A DNA stretch of 54,117 bases, taken from UBA4658 sp002405485 (GTDB taxonomy: Bacteria; Planctomycetota; Phycisphaerae; Phycisphaerales; UBA1924). The number at the start of each line of letters is the position of its first letter. Within the stretch, counting starts at the first letter, position 1. The position numbers were made by a program, and so were the translations under genes. This document shows, piece by piece, positions 16,620-25,631 of the stretch. Location: assembly GCA_036823255.1 (NCBI GenBank), contig DAISGC010000014.1, positions 1-54,117 of the forward strand, in the 5' to 3' direction. The notes beneath the pieces were generated by a model that was given only the letters and a program-made list of their open reading frames with translations, searched no databases and was not told the origin of the DNA.

Positions 16620-18272
16620 TTAAACACAGCCCTCGAACCACTGCTGCAAGAACATGAACAGATCTGGAATGTCAACGCCAGGCATGCCGTCTATGTTCGC
16701 ATCACTGACTCCAGCAAACCAAAGTGAGATAAACTCAAAGACATCATTAACAGTCAATGAGCCATCGCAGTCCGAGTCGGCCGAGCACCTCTGTTGAATG
16801 AGGCATCGCCATCCCAGCGAGTCGGCAAGCTGCCTGAGGGTCTGCTCTGCGCCACCGGTGTCGGGGACGGCCCAGTCCTGGCCATTTCTCCGAAAGATGA
16901 TCTTGGAGTCTCGAACAACGAGTACGCTAGGTACAACTCCAAGATCACTGCCGACCTCGATTCGAAATCCTCGATATCCAAAGTCCACACCCTGAGGTGC
17001 CGGTTCCGGCGCAACTCCTGCTCCAAGACTTCCGCGAATGGACTGCAGCAAAGGCCCATCCCCCACATCGATGCTTGGCTCGTCGACTCCAAGCAATGCA
17101 AGCGGGGTCACTCGGAATCGATCGGTTGCAACTTGAGAAGGCAGTGAAACTTGTCGATTGACTTGAAGCGCACAAGGGACACAAAAGTACCCCACTGGCT
17201 GGTACGCTGTTCGCGATTGATAATCCTGCTGGGACTCGTTGATGACGACCGGCGGCCCGTCACCAGGTTTATGGGTCCAGCGTCCATCACGATTGAGTCG
17301 AAAGAAGTGGAAGTCTGCTCCTCGACTAGTCCGGCCCGGGCGCACCCAGGCGAACACCAAGCAACTTCCGCTCGGGCATGAGGCCGAAGACGACTGCCAA
17401 ATGCCGTCATTTAAGAGAGCGTCCTTGAGAATCTGAGCATCCAAGAACTCGGTCGTAGATCGGCGAATGCCGGCTGGGCCGAAAGGTGGAGCCTGATTGT
17501 TGGTTGCATACTGATAGCACCGGAGTGTCGGATTCTGCCAGATCTCTTGCCGCTGATCAAGTCCAGCAGGACAGCAGTCCTCGTTGCGAGCGGTACGGAC
17601 GGCAAAAACCGAATCAACAATGCCCTGGTAAAAGATCGGGTCGCAGAACGAGAAGCAACTCTCGGCGCTCCACACCGAAGCGCCGAAGCTCACATTGCGA
17701 GCGAGCGAGTACTCAACGCCGTCGACGAGCCGTACTGGTGCGGTGGTCAGTCCATCAACGTATGCAACACTGTTGCTGATCGAGTTGGTTGACAAAGGAG
17801 CTGAGGCAACGCTTATCTGTGCTCCATTCAAGCCTAGGATTGCAGCCGATGCTCCGCTTGTCCCGCGCTGATCGGCAGAAGCGAATCCGGTACCGGCGAG
17901 CGACATGGTGTACGGAGTGCCAATCGGACCCCGAACATAAACACTCGTTTGCACATTTGAGGCTGACGAGCGCCAGAACCAGCCCTGTCGCCGTCGATCG
18001 GTGCTCAATGAGGCGGAGACCTTGAAGGTAGGTCCTTGGGCAAAGACCCCCAAGTTCGAAAGCGTTGGCATGGGATAGGTCAGCGGGGCAGGGCTGAACT
18101 TGAAGCCAAATTGCTGCGGAAGAATCTGACTCTCCGGGCACCCTGAAATAAGGCATGTATCCCTTGCAAGTGAGCCCGATGTGATGTAATGGAAATCACT
18201 TGTTGCTGATGCTGAAGTAGAAACACTGGTGACGGCAATCAACGTCATGTATTGAGCAGTTCTCATTTTCAT
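16620..18272 (-). CDS. Secreted protein with tandem GC-type dockerin tail, low-GC gene
   Basis: 550 aa with an N-terminal signal peptide (MKMRTAQYMTLIAVTSVSTSASA). The body is not recognised; it is Ser/Thr/Cys-containing and resembles no enzyme I can name. The last 55 residues hold two dockerin-like repeats: DSDCDGSLTVNDVFEFISLWFAG and VDIPDLFMFLQQWFEGCV, the second ending two residues from the C-terminus in Cys. Codon use is visibly less GC-rich than the neighbours (many AAA, TTG, ATT-type codons), suggesting recent acquisition or relaxed selection. Two adjacent start codons (MKM) at 18272 and 18266; the first was kept. It is likely surface-exposed. Confidence 0.8.
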   Translation of the reverse strand: MKMRTAQYMTLIAVTSVSTSASATSDFHYITSGSLARDTCLISGCPESQILPQQFGFKFSPAPLTYPMPTLSNLGVFAQGPTFKVSASLSTDRRRQGWFWRSSASNVQTSVYVRGPIGTPYTMSLAGTGFASADQRGTSGASAAILGLNGAQISVASAPLSTNSISNSVAYVDGLTTAPVRLVDGVEYSLARNVSFGASVWSAESCFSFCDPIFYQGIVDSVFAVRTARNEDCCPAGLDQRQEIWQNPTLRCYQYATNNQAPPFGPAGIRRSTTEFLDAQILKDALLNDGIWQSSSASCPSGSCLVFAWVRPGRTSRGADFHFFRLNRDGRWTHKPGDGPPVVINESQQDYQSRTAYQPVGYFCVPCALQVNRQVSLPSQVATDRFRVTPLALLGVDEPSIDVGDGPLLQSIRGSLGAGVAPEPAPQGVDFGYRGFRIEVGSDLGVVPSVLVVRDSKIIFRRNGQDWAVPDTGGAEQTLRQLADSLGWRCLIQQRCSADSDCDGSLTVNDVFEFISLWFAGVSDANIDGMPGVDIPDLFMFLQQWFEGCV

Positions 18273-18368
18273 AGCAGAAGTCTCCAGAGGCGCCCAGATT
18301 ACCAGTTCTGCCTTCGGTCCGCAAGCCGTTGCTGCCTTGATCTACGAAGATTTGTTGGCGAATGCTTC

Positions 18369-19454
18369 CTACTTCAGCACCGCGTCCATCTGCTTCTTCT
18401 CCGCCGCACCTGAGCCCTCGATCGGCACGTCCCGCAGCATCGCGTCGATGATCGCGTCGGTCGTCACCTGATCGGCCTCGGCGTTGAAGTTGGTCAGGAT
18501 GCGGTGGCGAAGCACCGGCTTGGCGACCTCGCGGATGTGCTCCGCCGTGACGTGGTAGCTTCCGGTCAGGATGGCCCGGGCCTTGGCCGCGAGGATCAGG
18601 TACTCGCTCGCCCGCGGCCCGGCGCCCCAGCCGACATAACTCTTGACCAGCTTGGGCCGCTCCAGACCCTCCAGCGGCTCACTGACCCGCGTGACACGCA
18701 CGAGCCGGATGGCATACCGGATGACATGCTCGGCGACGGGGCACTGGCGCACGAGATCCTGCACGGCGAGCATGTCCTGGCTGGTCAGCACCGCCTCGGG
18801 CACGCCGCGGGTACCGGAGGTCGTCCGACGGACGATCTCCACTTCCTCGTCCGCCGAGGGATACGAAATCCGGATGTTGAACATGAACCGGTCGAGCTGC
18901 GCCTCGGGGAGCGGATATGTGCCCTCCTGCTCGATGGGGTTCTGCGTTGCCAGCACGAAGAACGGCTGGGGCAGCTTGTGCTGCATCCCGCCCACGGTCA
19001 CCTGGTGCTCCTGCATGGCTTCAAGCAGTGCGGCCTGGGTCTTGGGCGGTGTGCGGTTGATCTCGTCGGCGAGGATGACGTTCGCGAAGATCGGGCCCTT
19101 CACGAAGCGCAGCTCGCGCACGCCGGTCGACTTGTCCTCCTCGATCACCTCTGTTCCGGTGATGTCGCTGGGCATCAGGTCCGGCGTGAACTGGATGCGG
19201 CTGAACCCCAGAGACAGCGTCCGCGCGATCGTCGAGATGAGCAGCGTCTTGGCCAGCCCGGGCACACCCTCCACGAGCGCATGCCCCCGGCAGAACATCG
19301 CCATCAGAATCTGATCCACAACCGCGTCCTGACCCACGATTACCTTGTGGATCTGCTCCCGCAAACGGTCATATGCCTGTCGCACCTGGGCGACGGCCTG
19401 CTGCGGATCGGCGGCGGAAATCGGGGCGGATGACGAGGCAAGCGGATCGGGCAT
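18369..19454 (-). CDS. MoxR family AAA+ ATPase
   Basis: 361-aa chaperone-type ATPase. Walker A GVPGLAKT (about residue 60), Walker B VILADEINRT, sensor 1 ATQNP, and the C-terminal lid ending near residue 345. MoxR proteins help assemble or activate partner proteins and usually sit beside DUF58 and von Willebrand-domain genes. None is adjacent here: downstream is the low-GC dockerin gene, upstream the desaturase gene 44 bases away, all on the minus strand. The start was placed at ATG 19454, where family similarity begins; a GAGGAG lies some 15 bases upstream, a slightly long spacing. Confidence 0.95.
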   Translation of the reverse strand: MPDPLASSSAPISAADPQQAVAQVRQAYDRLREQIHKVIVGQDAVVDQILMAMFCRGHALVEGVPGLAKTLLISTIARTLSLGFSRIQFTPDLMPSDITGTEVIEEDKSTGVRELRFVKGPIFANVILADEINRTPPKTQAALLEAMQEHQVTVGGMQHKLPQPFFVLATQNPIEQEGTYPLPEAQLDRFMFNIRISYPSADEEVEIVRRTTSGTRGVPEAVLTSQDMLAVQDLVRQCPVAEHVIRYAIRLVRVTRVSEPLEGLERPKLVKSYVGWGAGPRASEYLILAAKARAILTGSYHVTAEHIREVAKPVLRHRILTNFNAEADQVTTDAIIDAMLRDVPIEGSGAAEKKQMDAVLK

Positions 19455-19498
19455 ACCCCATGGTATCGGCTCCTCGAACCCAGGTTGCTCGCGGTTGT

Positions 19499-20458
19499 TC
19501 ACGGGTTTTGGATCGTCGCCGTCCGGCCGGGTCGCTTGACGGTCCGTGCCAGCCCCACCCGTTCCAGGAGCAGAATGGTCCAGTAGGTCACGTCCAGCTC
19601 GAACCACCGGTGGCCATGTGCCGCGGAGCACTGATCGGCATGGTGGTTGTTGTGCCAGCCCTCGCCGTTGGAGATGAGCGCGACGAACCAGTTGTTTCGG
19701 CTGTTCTCGCCCGTGTTCAGGTGCGTGCGATAGCCGAACAGATGACTGAGTGAGTTCACGCTCCAGGTGATGTGCCAGACCAGCACCGTTCGGACGAGCA
19801 CCCCCCAGACGACGACACTCGCCGCGAATCGTGCGGCCTCCAGCCAGTCCACGCCCAGCCACGCGGATCCCCGACTCGTGGTCGGGTGCGAGATCGCCAC
19901 GCCGATCACGAACGCGACCAGTCCGAAGGCGATGGCGTGGAGAAGATAGATCCAGAGCCAGTTCAGCCGTCGCTCAAGCCGGAGATAGAACGGCTGGGAG
20001 ACCAGGTCCTTGGAGTATCTGTGCAGAATGTGGAAGGAGTCGGTCTCGCGATTCTCGATCATCAGCCAGCCGACGTGGCCCCAGATGAACGCCACGAGCG
20101 GACTGTGCGGATCGGGCTGCTCGTCGGAGTGCTGGTGGTGCTTGCGATGGATGGCGACCCAGCGGGCCGGTCCCTCTTGAAGGCAGCACACGCCGAGGAT
20201 CGCAACCGCTCGCTCCACCCAGCGCGGACAGGCGAAGCTGCGATGGGTCAGCAGCCGGTGGAAGCCCAGGTTGATGCCCAGCGTGCCGAAGACATAGAGC
20301 CCCGCGACGCAAACCACCAGGCCGGACCAGGTGAAGAGCGTCGGCCAGCAGGCCAGGAGCGCCAGCAGGTGCACGGCGACGATGCTGATGGCATAGGGCC
20401 AGCGCGGCCGAAGGCCGGAGGCGGCGTCGGGGCGCTCAAGGCGCACCGACGCGCGCAC
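19499..20458 (-). CDS. Acyl-CoA/fatty-acid desaturase
   Basis: Membrane-bound di-iron desaturase (delta-9 stearoyl-CoA type) that introduces a double bond into acyl chains and so fluidises membranes. All three histidine boxes are present: HRLLTH, HRKHH and HNNHH, between four predicted membrane segments. Start uncertain. No ATG lies between the upstream gene's stop and the conserved region; GTG 20458 was chosen. An in-frame ATC at 20503 has a perfectly placed GGAGG upstream, and an ATG at 20626 would overlap the preceding gene by 74 bases. The gene follows an RRM RNA-binding protein gene on the same strand, a pairing that suggests cold regulation because both families are cold-induced in cyanobacteria. 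Confidence 0.92.
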   Translation of the reverse strand: MRASVRLERPDAASGLRPRWPYAISIVAVHLLALLACWPTLFTWSGLVVCVAGLYVFGTLGINLGFHRLLTHRSFACPRWVERAVAILGVCCLQEGPARWVAIHRKHHQHSDEQPDPHSPLVAFIWGHVGWLMIENRETDSFHILHRYSKDLVSQPFYLRLERRLNWLWIYLLHAIAFGLVAFVIGVAISHPTTSRGSAWLGVDWLEAARFAASVVVWGVLVRTVLVWHITWSVNSLSHLFGYRTHLNTGENSRNNWFVALISNGEGWHNNHHADQCSAAHGHRWFELDVTYWTILLLERVGLARTVKRPGRTATIQNP

Positions 20459-20552
20459 CGGGACCGAGCCCGAGCTCGAGTGTGTGGAACCGCGAGTCTG
20501 GATGTGAACCTCCGGGAGCCCAAGCAGCGCACGCGGAGCGCGTGGACGGGGC

Positions 20553-20849
20553 TTACCAGCTCCCGCGACGGCCGCCGCCGCCACCGCCACCGCCACCGCC
20601 GCCAGACTCGCGAGCGCGGGCCTCATTGACCGTCAGGTCGCGCCCGTCGAAGCCCTTGCCATGCAGCGCAGTGATCGCGGCCCGGGCGTGCGCCGGATCG
20701 CGAAACTCAACGAAGCCAAACCCGCGGGGGCGGCCGGTCTCCCGATCCATGACGATCGACGCCGACGACACCTCGCCATGAGCGGCGAACAGCTCGCGCA
20801 ACTGGGTCTCGGAGGTCTTGAAGGAGAGATTGCCGACATACAGCTTCAT
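20553..20849 (-). CDS. RRM RNA-binding protein with glycine-rich tail (Rbp-like)
   Basis: 98 aa. A single RNA-recognition motif starts at residue 1: RNP2 is LYVGNLSF (3-10) and RNP1 is RGFGFVEF (about 43-50). The C-terminal tail is poly-Gly ending RRGSW. Size and tail match the cold-inducible Rbp proteins of cyanobacteria and plant glycine-rich RNA-binding proteins, which bind single-stranded RNA. Start ATG 20849 fits the domain; an AAGG lies upstream. The desaturase gene follows within 50-100 bases on the same strand. Confidence 0.93.
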   Translation of the reverse strand: MKLYVGNLSFKTSETQLRELFAAHGEVSSASIVMDRETGRPRGFGFVEFRDPAHARAAITALHGKGFDGRDLTVNEARARESGGGGGGGGGGGRRGSW

Positions 20850-21008
20850 GGCGATACCTTTTCGAGCCCGAGGCACGATCATTCATGGGTCCGGTGCGTT
20901 CGCTCGGGCTGAGGAAGCGTCGGGAGGCACTCGGCGGGCGGCTCGACCAACGCAGGCGGGCAGCAGGCAGCGCAACAGTTGATCGTAGGCTCGCCGAGCG
21001 CCCGGCGT

Positions 21009-21878
21009 TCAGACGCGACGATACGCCGCGATGACGCTCGTTCCGCTGGGCAATCGAACGTGCGGCAGGATGTGCTTCTCAACCTCGAACGCCTTGGTCA
21101 GGACCCAGTTCACAGGCCCCGGCAACGGCTCCACCGCCGGTTCCGACGGGGCTCGCCCGCTGATCCGCGTGCGGAGCTTCTCCGCCGCTCGCGCCGCCAC
21201 CACCAGCGGCATGGACGCAAGCTGGTAATAGCTCAGGACGAGCGTGTGGACCGGCAGCCCTTCGAAGAGCGCGCCGAAGCCCGCTCGCGTGTACCGACGC
21301 TGATGAAAGTTGAAGTCGTCATGGCTCGACCAGAGCCACATGTGCGCCGGAACGGTGCAGACCACCAGCCCGCCGGGCTTGAGCAGATCGACGCACGCGG
21401 CGATGGACGCTCGATCCTCCGGCACGTGCTCGATGACCTCGCTCAGAACGATGAGGTCATAGCCCGCGCCGCCCCGCGCCGGCGAGCGTGAGGTGATCGC
21501 CGCGGGGAGCTGATCCGGCAGCGCGCCATCCAGCACGTCAAACCCGCGCTTCTTGCAGTATGCCCGCGCGATCGGAGACATGTCGATCCCCGTCACGTGG
21601 TAGCCGAATGGGGGCGATGAGAGCGCGGTGAGCAGCGCGCCAGCGCCGCAGCCGATGTCCAGCGCGCAGGGCCTGGGCGCGTCAGAGCCCGACGCCGGAC
21701 TTCGGGAGCCGGTCGAAGCGGCTGCCGACGTGCTCGTCGCACCTGCCGCCCCAAGGCCCAAGCCCGCCTCTTGACGGCCGTACCGCTCCACCAGCGACAG
21801 GATGATCCTGTTCTTGGCGACCCACCACCAGTACGTTTCTTCCCGCTCGGCGTGCAGGCGATACAGGGCGTCATCCAC
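21009..21878 (-). CDS. Class I SAM-dependent methyltransferase
   Basis: 289 aa. The SAM-binding signature LDIGCGAGALL is near residue 75, after a Ser/Gly/Ala-rich segment; LIVLSEVIEHVPED is motif IV and LLKPGGLVVCTVPAH the post-motif strand. The sequence resembles methyltransferases found with glycosyltransferases. The GTG start (21878) overlaps the end of the upstream glycosyltransferase gene by 8 bases, so translation is probably coupled. It likely methylates a sugar or lipid-linked intermediate made by the upstream enzyme; the substrate is unknown. Confidence 0.88.
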   Translation of the reverse strand: MDDALYRLHAEREETYWWWVAKNRIILSLVERYGRQEAGLGLGAAGATSTSAAASTGSRSPASGSDAPRPCALDIGCGAGALLTALSSPPFGYHVTGIDMSPIARAYCKKRGFDVLDGALPDQLPAAITSRSPARGGAGYDLIVLSEVIEHVPEDRASIAACVDLLKPGGLVVCTVPAHMWLWSSHDDFNFHQRRYTRAGFGALFEGLPVHTLVLSYYQLASMPLVVAARAAEKLRTRISGRAPSEPAVEPLPGPVNWVLTKAFEVEKHILPHVRLPSGTSVIAAYRRV

Positions 21879-22953
21879 GGGGCGGCTCCGCGACCCCCGC
21901 GGCGAGCGTCCGCCCGTTCACAGCGGCCACGTCCCCCGCACGCACGATCACCTGCGGCACAAACCCGTGCGCGCTCGGCGTCGGACCCACGATCGGCCCC
22001 GGCGTCGGAAACCCGCCCTCGTCGGCGATGATGTACATCGGCCGGTTCTGCACGTTCTTGAAGATGTACCCGACATACTGCGCGAGCATCCCCAGCATGA
22101 ACAGTTGCACCCCGCCCATGAAGAACGTCGCGCACGCGAGGAACGCGAAGCCGCGGGGAATGTCCTCGGAGTTGAAGAAGATCCGCTCCAGAATCACCAC
22201 CAGCGTCAACAGCACGCTGAAGGACATCACGAGCGATCCGAGATACGTCGCCAGCCGAAGCGGCGCCTGGCTGAACGAGCAGATCCCGTCCAGCGCGAGC
22301 TTCGCCAGCTTGAAGAACCCGTACCCCGTCTCTCCCGCGTGCCGAGGATCGCGGTCAAACTCCAGGGCTTCCTGCCGAAAGCCCGCCCAGGGGACCAGCC
22401 CTCGAACAAACCGGGGATTCTCGCGGCACGCACGCACGACCTCGACCACGCGCCGATCCATGAGCCGGTAGTTGCCGGTATCCAGAGGGATGTCGATCTC
22501 GCTGATCCGGCCGAGCAGACGATAGAAGAAGAAGATCGCGATCTTCTTGAACACCGGATCGCCGCGCCGCTTTCGACGCTTGGCGTAGATCACCTGCACG
22601 CCCTGCTTCCACCGCTCCACCATCTGCCCGATGAGCTCCGGTGGATCTTGCAGGTCGGCATCGATGAGCACGGCGGCGTCACACCCGCCCGCCCAGCTCG
22701 CTCCGGCACGGTCCAGCCCCGCAGCCACCGCCGTCTCATGCCCGAAGTTGCGGCTGAAACTCAGGAACTTCACCCGCGGGTCGCGCTCGGCAAGCCGTCG
22801 AAGGCCCTCCAGCGTCCCGTCACGCGAGCCATCGTTCACACAAATGAGCTCGTACTCCGAGCTGCACCGTGACACCACCTCCGTCAGCCGCCGATGGAGC
22901 ACCTCGAGGTTCTTTTCCTCGTTGTAGCAGGGAATGATGACGCTGAGTTTCAC
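21871..22953 (-). CDS. Polyprenyl-phosphate type family 2 glycosyltransferase (GtrB/DPM-like)
   Basis: 360 aa. GT-A domain at the N-terminus: LSVIIPCYNEEKNLEVL, CVNDGSRDGT, the DADLQDPPE metal site (about residue 98), and the acceptor loop KRRKRRGDPVFKK. Two C-terminal membrane helices (about residues 230-260 and 265-300) match dolichol-phosphate-mannose/GtrB-type enzymes, which transfer a sugar from a nucleotide donor to polyprenyl phosphate. The product would feed membrane GT-C transferases, and such a protein is encoded upstream at 23007-25556. The methyltransferase downstream overlaps its stop. Start ATG 22953; the three genes look like one operon. Confidence 0.93.
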   Translation of the reverse strand: MKLSVIIPCYNEEKNLEVLHRRLTEVVSRCSSEYELICVNDGSRDGTLEGLRRLAERDPRVKFLSFSRNFGHETAVAAGLDRAGASWAGGCDAAVLIDADLQDPPELIGQMVERWKQGVQVIYAKRRKRRGDPVFKKIAIFFFYRLLGRISEIDIPLDTGNYRLMDRRVVEVVRACRENPRFVRGLVPWAGFRQEALEFDRDPRHAGETGYGFFKLAKLALDGICSFSQAPLRLATYLGSLVMSFSVLLTLVVILERIFFNSEDIPRGFAFLACATFFMGGVQLFMLGMLAQYVGYIFKNVQNRPMYIIADEGGFPTPGPIVGPTPSAHGFVPQVIVRAGDVAAVNGRTLAAGVAEPPRG

Positions 22954-23006
22954 GCGGGAGGCCGGTGTGGTGGAATGTCCAGCATACGAAAGACCGGCCC
23001 ACCCTT

Positions 23007-25556
23007 CTACTCCCCCGTGCCAGGACCGCTCTCAACCTCGTCCACGATCGACTGCTGGTACCCGTGCGTCACCCACACCGGCGGCAATGGCCCACCAGAC
23101 GCCGCCGCTTCGGACCCACCTTGCCCAGCTTGTCGGACTTCCCCCGGCTCCCCGGACATTCCCGAGTCCGAACCGCGCCTGGCCACGCGCACGGCCATCC
23201 GGATCTCGGCTCCCTCGGGCCCGCGAGGAGGCACCGTGACGATCAGCGGCATCCATCGGCGGGTCTGGCGGAGAGCCCGCGGCTCCAGGAGAAGCGTCCC
23301 CAGCTCACGCTCCGGCACGCCTCCTGCGGCAACATCCCGCACGGTGATCACCAGCTCGATCGGAGGGGCATCCGGCAGCTTGTCCAGGTCATAGCCCCCG
23401 ATCGTCGCACGCACAAGCAGGTGCTCAGCCCGATCCGACGGCGCAAGCACGGTCCGCATCGCCGTTCGGCCGGTGCCCGGCGACAGCCATGTCGCCTCGC
23501 GAAACACGTTCCAGCAGTTCACCCTGGCAAACTGCGCCTCGCCCTGCGCCGCACCCGCCGCGTCGAGGTACACCCAGCCGCCGATCGGAATGAGATCCGG
23601 CGGCATCTCCTCCACCATGGCGAATCGATGGGTCGTGGTCGGGATCGGCTCCGGCTCCGGCTCGCCACGCTCACGAGCCAGGCGCCGAGCCGCGCTCCGC
23701 TGCGCGAGCGCCTCGGCGACCACCGCAGGCCGGATCTCCAGATCGCGATGATCGGCCCGTTCCATGTCGATCCGCCGGATCAGGCGAGCACGTCCGTCGC
23801 GATCGACGACAAACGGCACCAGCGTCTCCCATCGCAGCAGCTCGCCTCCGGAGCGCGTGGCTCGCCCGCCGCGGATCGACGCCTGAGGCGCGGGCGTCGT
23901 CTGTGGACGAAGCGTGTACCGGATTCCGTGCTCATCCGGCTCGACCAGCGGCAGCGGAGCCCACGGATTGTGCACCGTCGCCGAGATGTCCGACCGTCGA
24001 TACGCCCGTCGCAACTCCGGCGTGCCCGACCAGCTCGTCTCGAACACACCCAGCCGCGACCGATCGAACAGCGGATAGCCCGTGTCCGTGACATGGGTCG
24101 TGCGAAACGGCGCGAACACCGCATCCTTCGGCGGGTTCGGCACAAGCCGAACAAGCTGCCGAATCTCCGACTGATCCTGCTCATACCGGGCCTGCATGTG
24201 CCGCTGGAATCCGACCATGCCGATCGCCCCGAGCAGCATCGGCACGATCAGCACAAGGGCCAGAACCGTGCGCGCCCAGATCGCCCAGGAGCCACTCACG
24301 CGATGCACGCCCCGCACCATGGCGTCCAGCACCACCGCCAGCGCCATCGCCGCACCGATGAGCGGGGCATACAGGTTCCGCAGCTCGATGATCTGCCGGT
24401 CGATCACCAGCACCGGCAGCCATCCCGCACCGAACACGATCACGCCGGCAACGAGCATCCAGAGTCGGGCTCGGCCGATCGCGCGTTCGCGCTCGCCGTC
24501 AGGCGTCCTGCGCGCAGCGATGGGCGGACTCGCGCCGTCGCGCCTGGCCAGCCAGGCCAGCCAGAGCACGATGGTGCACAGCAGCGCAAGGCCGAACACA
24601 ACGCTCTCCGGCCGCCCGATCGTCCGGAGGCCCTCGGTGAATGACCCCATCAGCACGTGCTGCGCGCGTTCGCCCAGGTTGTACTCCACGCCCCGGGCGA
24701 ACTCGCGCAGCCGGTCGGGAAGCCGTTCCAGCGTCACGATCGACCCGGCCCCGCCCCGGGCGTGCTTGGGCGCTGTTGCCAGCAGCAGTCCGACGTACAG
24801 CAGGCACATTCCGCCGCCAGTCGCCGTCGCGACACCCAGCCGCACGATGCGCGTCCGCCAGCGTTGCGTCGGCGGGCAGCACGCCAGGTACACCGCTGGA
24901 ATCGCCGCCAGCGGGGCCGCGCTCTGCTCATACCAGCACGGCACGATGAAGGCCAGCCCCGCGATCAGCAGGAGCGTTCCCCATCGTCCGCCGCCGGTCC
25001 GTTCGTCTCCGCGGGCAAAGTGAACCACCGCCAGCAGCGCGGCGAACGTGAACGCCGCGCCGATCGCCGTGGATGTCGTGCAGAACCACAGCGGCACCTC
25101 CCCGTTGAGCGGGATGACCATGAACAGCAGCGCCGCCGCCGCGGGCCCGAGCGTGGATCGCAGCGTCCATCGGAGCAGAACGAACAACCCCAGACACGCG
25201 GCGCCATGGAAGACCGCACACGCCACGTGCACGATCCGATCCTGCTCAGGGATGAGCGTGCCCACCGTGAAGCACATGAACACGTGCAGCGGACGCCAGA
25301 AGAACGGATAGTTCCGGAATGGATTGAAATCCTCAGGAATCGCACCCGTCACCGGATCGCGGAAGTTGATCGCGTAATCGTCGGTGTTCCTTCCGAGCGC
25401 GCCACCCAGAAACAGCGTGGCCACAAGCCAGAGAACCACGGGAAACCCCCAAGCGGCGAGCAGTCGCAACGCCCTTCTGCGCTCGGCGCGGTCCGCGTTC
25501 ACGGGCTCCGTGCTCTTGGCGGCGTGTTCCGGCGTGTCTTGGGCGTCTGGGTTCAT
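23007..25556 (-). CDS. Polytopic membrane protein, GT-C-like, with large extracytoplasmic domain
   Basis: 849 aa. About ten membrane segments in the first 450 residues, with motifs resembling GT-C membrane glycosyltransferases (NTDDYAINF near residue 58 and an aromatic loop NPFRNYPFFWRPLH). The remaining 400 residues look soluble and beta-rich and should lie outside the membrane. It sits immediately upstream of a polyprenyl-phosphate glycosyltransferase, which makes a lipid-linked-sugar-dependent transferase plausible, but the catalytic residues cannot be assigned. Start ATG 25556 chosen; the earlier in-frame reading has no good start. It diverges from the DUF155 gene with only 75 bases between start codons. 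Confidence 0.72.
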   Translation of the reverse strand: MNPDAQDTPEHAAKSTEPVNADRAERRRALRLLAAWGFPVVLWLVATLFLGGALGRNTDDYAINFRDPVTGAIPEDFNPFRNYPFFWRPLHVFMCFTVGTLIPEQDRIVHVACAVFHGAACLGLFVLLRWTLRSTLGPAAAALLFMVIPLNGEVPLWFCTTSTAIGAAFTFAALLAVVHFARGDERTGGGRWGTLLLIAGLAFIVPCWYEQSAAPLAAIPAVYLACCPPTQRWRTRIVRLGVATATGGGMCLLYVGLLLATAPKHARGGAGSIVTLERLPDRLREFARGVEYNLGERAQHVLMGSFTEGLRTIGRPESVVFGLALLCTIVLWLAWLARRDGASPPIAARRTPDGERERAIGRARLWMLVAGVIVFGAGWLPVLVIDRQIIELRNLYAPLIGAAMALAVVLDAMVRGVHRVSGSWAIWARTVLALVLIVPMLLGAIGMVGFQRHMQARYEQDQSEIRQLVRLVPNPPKDAVFAPFRTTHVTDTGYPLFDRSRLGVFETSWSGTPELRRAYRRSDISATVHNPWAPLPLVEPDEHGIRYTLRPQTTPAPQASIRGGRATRSGGELLRWETLVPFVVDRDGRARLIRRIDMERADHRDLEIRPAVVAEALAQRSAARRLARERGEPEPEPIPTTTHRFAMVEEMPPDLIPIGGWVYLDAAGAAQGEAQFARVNCWNVFREATWLSPGTGRTAMRTVLAPSDRAEHLLVRATIGGYDLDKLPDAPPIELVITVRDVAAGGVPERELGTLLLEPRALRQTRRWMPLIVTVPPRGPEGAEIRMAVRVARRGSDSGMSGEPGEVRQAGQGGSEAAASGGPLPPVWVTHGYQQSIVDEVESGPGTGE

Positions 25557-25631
25557 CCCGGATGCGCACGATATCCGATTCCGGTCCCTGCGGTTCGATC
25601 CACTCGGCGACCGGGCGGTCAACAATGCGTC

